7,974 nt of DNA from DATIBL01 sp035457505 (GTDB lineage Bacteria > Patescibacteriota > Minisyncoccia > Phycocordibacterales > UBA6899), in assembly GCA_035457505.1 (NCBI GenBank), contig DATIBL010000017.1, positions 1 to 7,974 of the forward strand, read 5' to 3'. A model generated the notes under the pieces. It was not told the DNA's origin and made no database searches. It saw only the letters and a list, made by a program, of their open reading frames with translations. How positions within the stretch are numbered: position 1 is the stretch's first letter; every line of letters starts with the position of its first letter. Made by a program: the position numbers and the translations under genes. Shown here piece after piece: positions 5,617 to 7,974 of this stretch.

Positions 5617-5639
5617 AAAACGCCTCACGGCGTTTTTTT
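5617..5639 (+). terminator. Terminator of the K+ channel gene
   Basis: AAAACGCC (5617-5624) pairs with GGCGTTTT (5629-5636) around TCAC and the T-run continues to 5639. It starts one base after the stop codon. The A-run on the other arm means it could also act weakly on the minus strand. Confidence 0.88.
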
Positions 5640-5641
5640 GT

Positions 5642-5670
5642 ATAAAAAAACCGGAGCATCTGCTCCGGTT
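5642..5670 (-). terminator. Terminator of the aminopropyltransferase gene
   Basis: AACCGGAGC (5649-5657) and GCTCCGGTT (5662-5670) form a nine-pair stem around ATCT. The A-run at 5644-5650 gives a T-run on the minus strand right after the hairpin. It lies ten bases past the minus-strand stop and completes a back-to-back pair with the channel terminator. Confidence 0.88.
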
Positions 5671-5680
5671 ACATCCGACT

Positions 5681-7411
5681 TCATTCGATCTGCCATGCCC
5701 GGTCCACGTAATACGACAGAAGAACCGGCTGCATGAGCGTGTTCACCGCCGTCTCGTTTGTGTGGAGCATTCCTTTCCCGAACACCAGCTCGCTTCGGAA
5801 GACATCCGGCGTAAGGAACTGAGTTTCCGGACCGAAGCGTTCCATTGTGCGGATCTGGCGTCCCATATCTTCTTTCGAAGGGCCGGGAAGCCACGCAAGG
5901 TAGAAACCCCAGTCGCCGAAGGCCGGCACGTTCTCGTGGTAGGGGATTGTGAGAAAACCCGCAGCCTCCATTGTTCGCCCTATTGCAAGATATGCCTCCT
6001 TCGCGTGGTAAGGCGATGTCGCCTGGATCACGATGCGCGCATCGCTCGCAAGGTTCCTTCTCAACTTCAGGAAGAACTCCTTTGAATAGAGCTTCACCAG
6101 TTCGATGGAACTCGGATCTGGAAAGTCGATGATGACGACATTCCAGACCCCTGGCGCTGTCGCGACGAATCGATCTGCGTCGATGTTCACCACGGAGACC
6201 GATGCGACTCGTGTCGTTTCACGTCTTTTTTTCTCCAAAAGTTTGCCGCCGTCGCGACCCTCCTCCATGAAGACCCCTCGGATGCTTTCCTCCGTCAGGC
6301 CCTCGGGTGGCACCGCGACCACGCGCGCATCTCGGAGCGCGTCGCGGTTCAGCTTTCGAAAAAGCGAGTTGTCGCGCGCGATCGCGGTCATGCCGGGATC
6401 GAGGTCCACCAGTGCGACCTCTCGCACATCCGGGTATTCGAGCACGCGCCGAAGCGCAAGGCCGTCTCCTCCCCCCAAGATGAGCACTTTCTCCCGCGAA
6501 GGAGCGAGCGTCATTACGGGATGGACGAGAGGTTCGTGGTAGTTCGCTTCGTCGACCGAGGAGAACTGAACATTGCCGTTGATGTAGAGCCGAAACTCGT
6601 CATTCTTCCTGTCGTGGGTGACCACCAGCTTCTGATAGCGCGTGAGCGATGAATACACGATTGGGTCGTCGTAGAAACGCTGCTCCAGAAGTTTTGACCA
6701 ATCGCGGTTCTGCATGAAGCCGAGACCGAAAAGCGAAGTGACGATCGCAAACGCGACAATAAAGGCCGGAGTCATCGCCAGTCCCTTCTGTGACCGGAAA
6801 TACAGGAAGGTCACGAAGGCGACCATCAGGTTCATGGATGACACGACGAAGCTGATCTCCGTAAGCGGAAAGACCTTGAGGAGGACGAACGTCCACACCA
6901 GAGCGCCCGTACATGCGCCGATATAGTCGGCGCTGAAGATCCAGGCGAGGTTCGTCCGCAGGCTCCCCACGAAGTCTTTGTTGATCCGCACGGCGATCGG
7001 GATCTCGAAACCGATGAGAAAGCCGATCAGCATCACGAACCCGTACTGGATGAGCTGAAAGTGGGCAGGGATGAAGCCGTATGCCGCATAGATCGTGATC
7101 GGTGCGAATCCGGCCACAAGCGACAGCAGAAGTTCGATGGCGATGAACTTCTCGACCAGGAATCGGTCGCCGACCAAGCGCTGAGCGCTTCCTCCGATGC
7201 CCATCATGAGCATCATGAGTCCGATGATGACCGAATACTGCTCGATCGCGTTCCCGAGGATGTAGCTTGAGACGGTCGCGAGGACGTACTCGGTCACGAG
7301 TCCGCTCGCGCCGGTCGAGAACATGCAGAGGGCGATAAGGATCACTCGCGCCCTCGCAGAGGACGGGGAGCCCTCGATCGTGGCCGGGGCCGAAAGCGAT
7401 TGTGCTGTCAT
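5681..7411 (-). CDS. Membrane-anchored polyamine aminopropyltransferase (spermidine synthase family)
   Basis: A 576-aa protein with a membrane N-terminal half and a spermidine-synthase-fold C-terminal half. Such enzymes move an aminopropyl group from decarboxylated S-adenosylmethionine to an amine acceptor. ATG 7411 follows GGAGG with a four-base gap; longer frames lack such a site. About seven membrane helices lie between residues 22 and 236, starting with the typical FSTGASGLVTEY and IGLMMLMMGIGG. The catalytic part shows RYQKLVV (258-264), YINGNVQFSSVDEANYHEPL (276-295), the cofactor loop ILGGGDG (311-317), the acidic VDLDPG (335-340), NIDADRF (409-415) and IIDFPDP (427-433). The last holds the usual catalytic Asp, and LYSKEFF follows. 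Between about 366 and 407 an extra charged stretch (FMEEGRDGGKLLEKKRR) is longer than in soluble SpeE. The product may not be spermidine, since membrane members have uncertain substrates. It lies downstream of the DUF350 gene in the same direction. Confidence 0.88.
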   Translation of the reverse strand: MTAQSLSAPATIEGSPSSARARVILIALCMFSTGASGLVTEYVLATVSSYILGNAIEQYSVIIGLMMLMMGIGGSAQRLVGDRFLVEKFIAIELLLSLVAGFAPITIYAAYGFIPAHFQLIQYGFVMLIGFLIGFEIPIAVRINKDFVGSLRTNLAWIFSADYIGACTGALVWTFVLLKVFPLTEISFVVSSMNLMVAFVTFLYFRSQKGLAMTPAFIVAFAIVTSLFGLGFMQNRDWSKLLEQRFYDDPIVYSSLTRYQKLVVTHDRKNDEFRLYINGNVQFSSVDEANYHEPLVHPVMTLAPSREKVLILGGGDGLALRRVLEYPDVREVALVDLDPGMTAIARDNSLFRKLNRDALRDARVVAVPPEGLTEESIRGVFMEEGRDGGKLLEKKRRETTRVASVSVVNIDADRFVATAPGVWNVVIIDFPDPSSIELVKLYSKEFFLKLRRNLASDARIVIQATSPYHAKEAYLAIGRTMEAAGFLTIPYHENVPAFGDWGFYLAWLPGPSKEDMGRQIRTMERFGPETQFLTPDVFRSELVFGKGMLHTNETAVNTLMQPVLLSYYVDRAWQIE

Positions 7412-7461
7412 AGCACCTCCGTAAGTGAGTTGATGAATGAAACAGTGACAAAGAACGATCA

Positions 7462-7505
7462 CTCTTTTCGAAGACATGCACTGCTGCATCTCTTCGAAAA
7501 AAGAG
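7462..7505 (-). promoter_or_regulatory. Long stem-loop in the DUF350-aminopropyltransferase gap
   Basis: ATGCA (7476-7480) and TGCAT (7485-7489) cap the hairpin around CTGC. Below one C-C mismatch, ten pairs follow (7465-7474 with 7491-7500), and CTC/GAG closes after a two-base bulge. That makes 18 pairs in 44 bases. On the minus strand it starts right after the neighbouring hairpin. The T-run that would complete that hairpin's terminator forms part of this hairpin's 5' arm. Confidence 0.65.
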
Positions 7506-7506
7506 A

Positions 7507-7531
7507 CGGAACCATGGGGTGCATGGTTCCG
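7507..7531 (-). terminator. Hairpin with T-rich tail, possible attenuator
   Basis: CGGAACCATG (7531 to 7522 read on the minus strand) pairs with CATGGTTCCG (7516 to 7507) around a five-base loop, giving a perfect ten-pair stem. The minus strand continues TCTCTTTTTTCG. This fits a terminator or attenuator between DUF350 and the aminopropyltransferase. A smaller CCTTC/GAAGG hairpin (7534-7546) lies just before it. Confidence 0.55.
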
Positions 7532-7562
7532 CACCTTCAAAGAAGGAACAAGGAGGTCAAGG

Positions 7563-7974
7563 TCAGACTGCCACGAAGGCGACCGCGGCAAAAAGCGCGA
7601 GCCGCACCGTTGTGATGACGAGAACACCGGCGACGTTGTCGTCGCGCACCACCTCCGTCTTCAGGTCCGAGTTGGTGAGAAAGATCCGCTCCAACGGCCA
7701 CTGCAAGAGGGCGATCAGGGCGAATCCCGTCAGCATCGAAAATCCGAAGTCTGTGAGATCGGCCGTCCAGCCCGTGAACGAGCCGGAGATCGATCGGGAC
7801 ACCAGCAGTCCGTACGCGATGAGCGTCATGGCCAGAAGGAGCCCCGCCGAGTTGTTGCGGCGGTTGATCAGTTCGATGATCGGGAACCGTACGATCTTCT
7901 CGTAGGAACGGGCGATCACCACAAGCGACGCTTGGCCGAGAACGAAGAAGACCACCGCGGAAATGACTCCGCCC
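7563..7974 (-). CDS. DUF350 family membrane protein, C-terminal part
   Basis: The gene enters from the right edge, so its start is not in the window. About 136 residues are visible, ending at TGA (7565 to 7563). Four hydrophobic segments are seen, and the second half carries family landmarks: NRRNNSAGLLLAMTLIAYGL, an acidic linker, a segment ending LLQWPLERIF, then LKTEVVRDDNVAGVLV and a final hydrophobic helix. DUF350 proteins have two related halves with an N-x-A-x-G type motif starting a helix pair; NNSAG and DNVAG correspond here. The family (YjfL-like) is often found beside polyamine aminopropyltransferase and ion-channel genes and has no proven activity. The last helix ends abruptly in VAV. 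The GTG at 7955 is only an internal codon, since the frame continues to the edge. The downstream enzyme gene is probably co-transcribed. Confidence 0.8.
   Translation of the reverse strand, partial: GGVISAVVFFVLGQASLVVIARSYEKIVRFPIIELINRRNNSAGLLLAMTLIAYGLLVSRSISGSFTGWTADLTDFGFSMLTGFALIALLQWPLERIFLTNSDLKTEVVRDDNVAGVLVITTVRLALFAAVAFVAV

Noticed and set aside
4410..5618. Minus-strand open frame of 402 codons
   Set aside because: It is the shadow of the K+ channel gene. The plus frame has clear channel and RCK motifs, and this frame has none.
1..7974. CRISPR array, transposase or phage genes
   Set aside because: No regularly spaced repeats, no integrase or transposase motif and no phage structural protein is visible. 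The only dispersed repeat has two copies 1449 bp apart.

Overview
This window looks like a bacterial chromosome segment. Candidate Phyla Radiation (Patescibacteria, perhaps a Parcubacteria-like lineage) is my best guess, but it is only an inference. It rests on compact genes read with the standard code, short GC-rich hairpin terminators with A/T tails after nearly every gene, and a frameshifted fragment resembling a conserved hypothetical family I associate with such genomes. No rRNA, tRNA, CRISPR array or transposase gene is visible.

Left part (1-2045), AT-richer and loosely packed. It holds the 3' end of an endonuclease/exonuclease/phosphatase (EEP) family gene, a complete TspO/MBR membrane protein gene (712-1185), a frameshifted remnant of a conserved hypothetical gene (1248-1405), and a small three-helix membrane protein gene (1467-1814). 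A 60-bp element occurs twice in the same orientation (439-498 and 1888-1947; 58 of 60 identical). Each copy has a different short hairpin just before it. The two copies bracket the tspO-to-membrane-protein block.

Right part (2046-7974), GC-richer and tightly organised, with four complete genes and one partial gene that look like one functional group. These are an XpaC-like single-pass membrane protein (+, 2046-2762), a TelA/YaaN-like helical protein (-, 2857-4155), a two-transmembrane RCK-gated K+ channel (+, 4488-5615), a membrane-embedded aminopropyltransferase of the spermidine synthase fold (-, 5681-7411), and a DUF350 membrane protein cut by the right edge (-, 7563-7974). Back-to-back terminators separate the two convergent pairs (2766-2822 and 5617-5670).

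The TelA-like and channel genes diverge from a shared control region. Its two TTGACA -35 boxes sit symmetrically about position 4343, inside an imperfect dyad that could bind a common regulator. The DUF350 and aminopropyltransferase genes run in the same direction, separated by a 151-bp gap holding three tandem hairpins. The channel gene carries a strong internal ribosome binding site and ATG directly after its second membrane helix, the arrangement known from MthK. It may therefore make both a full channel and a free RCK domain.

Together these genes suggest an envelope or ion-stress module linking K+ flux, polyamine-type chemistry and membrane-associated helical proteins. Each family is known, but the joint function here is an inference.
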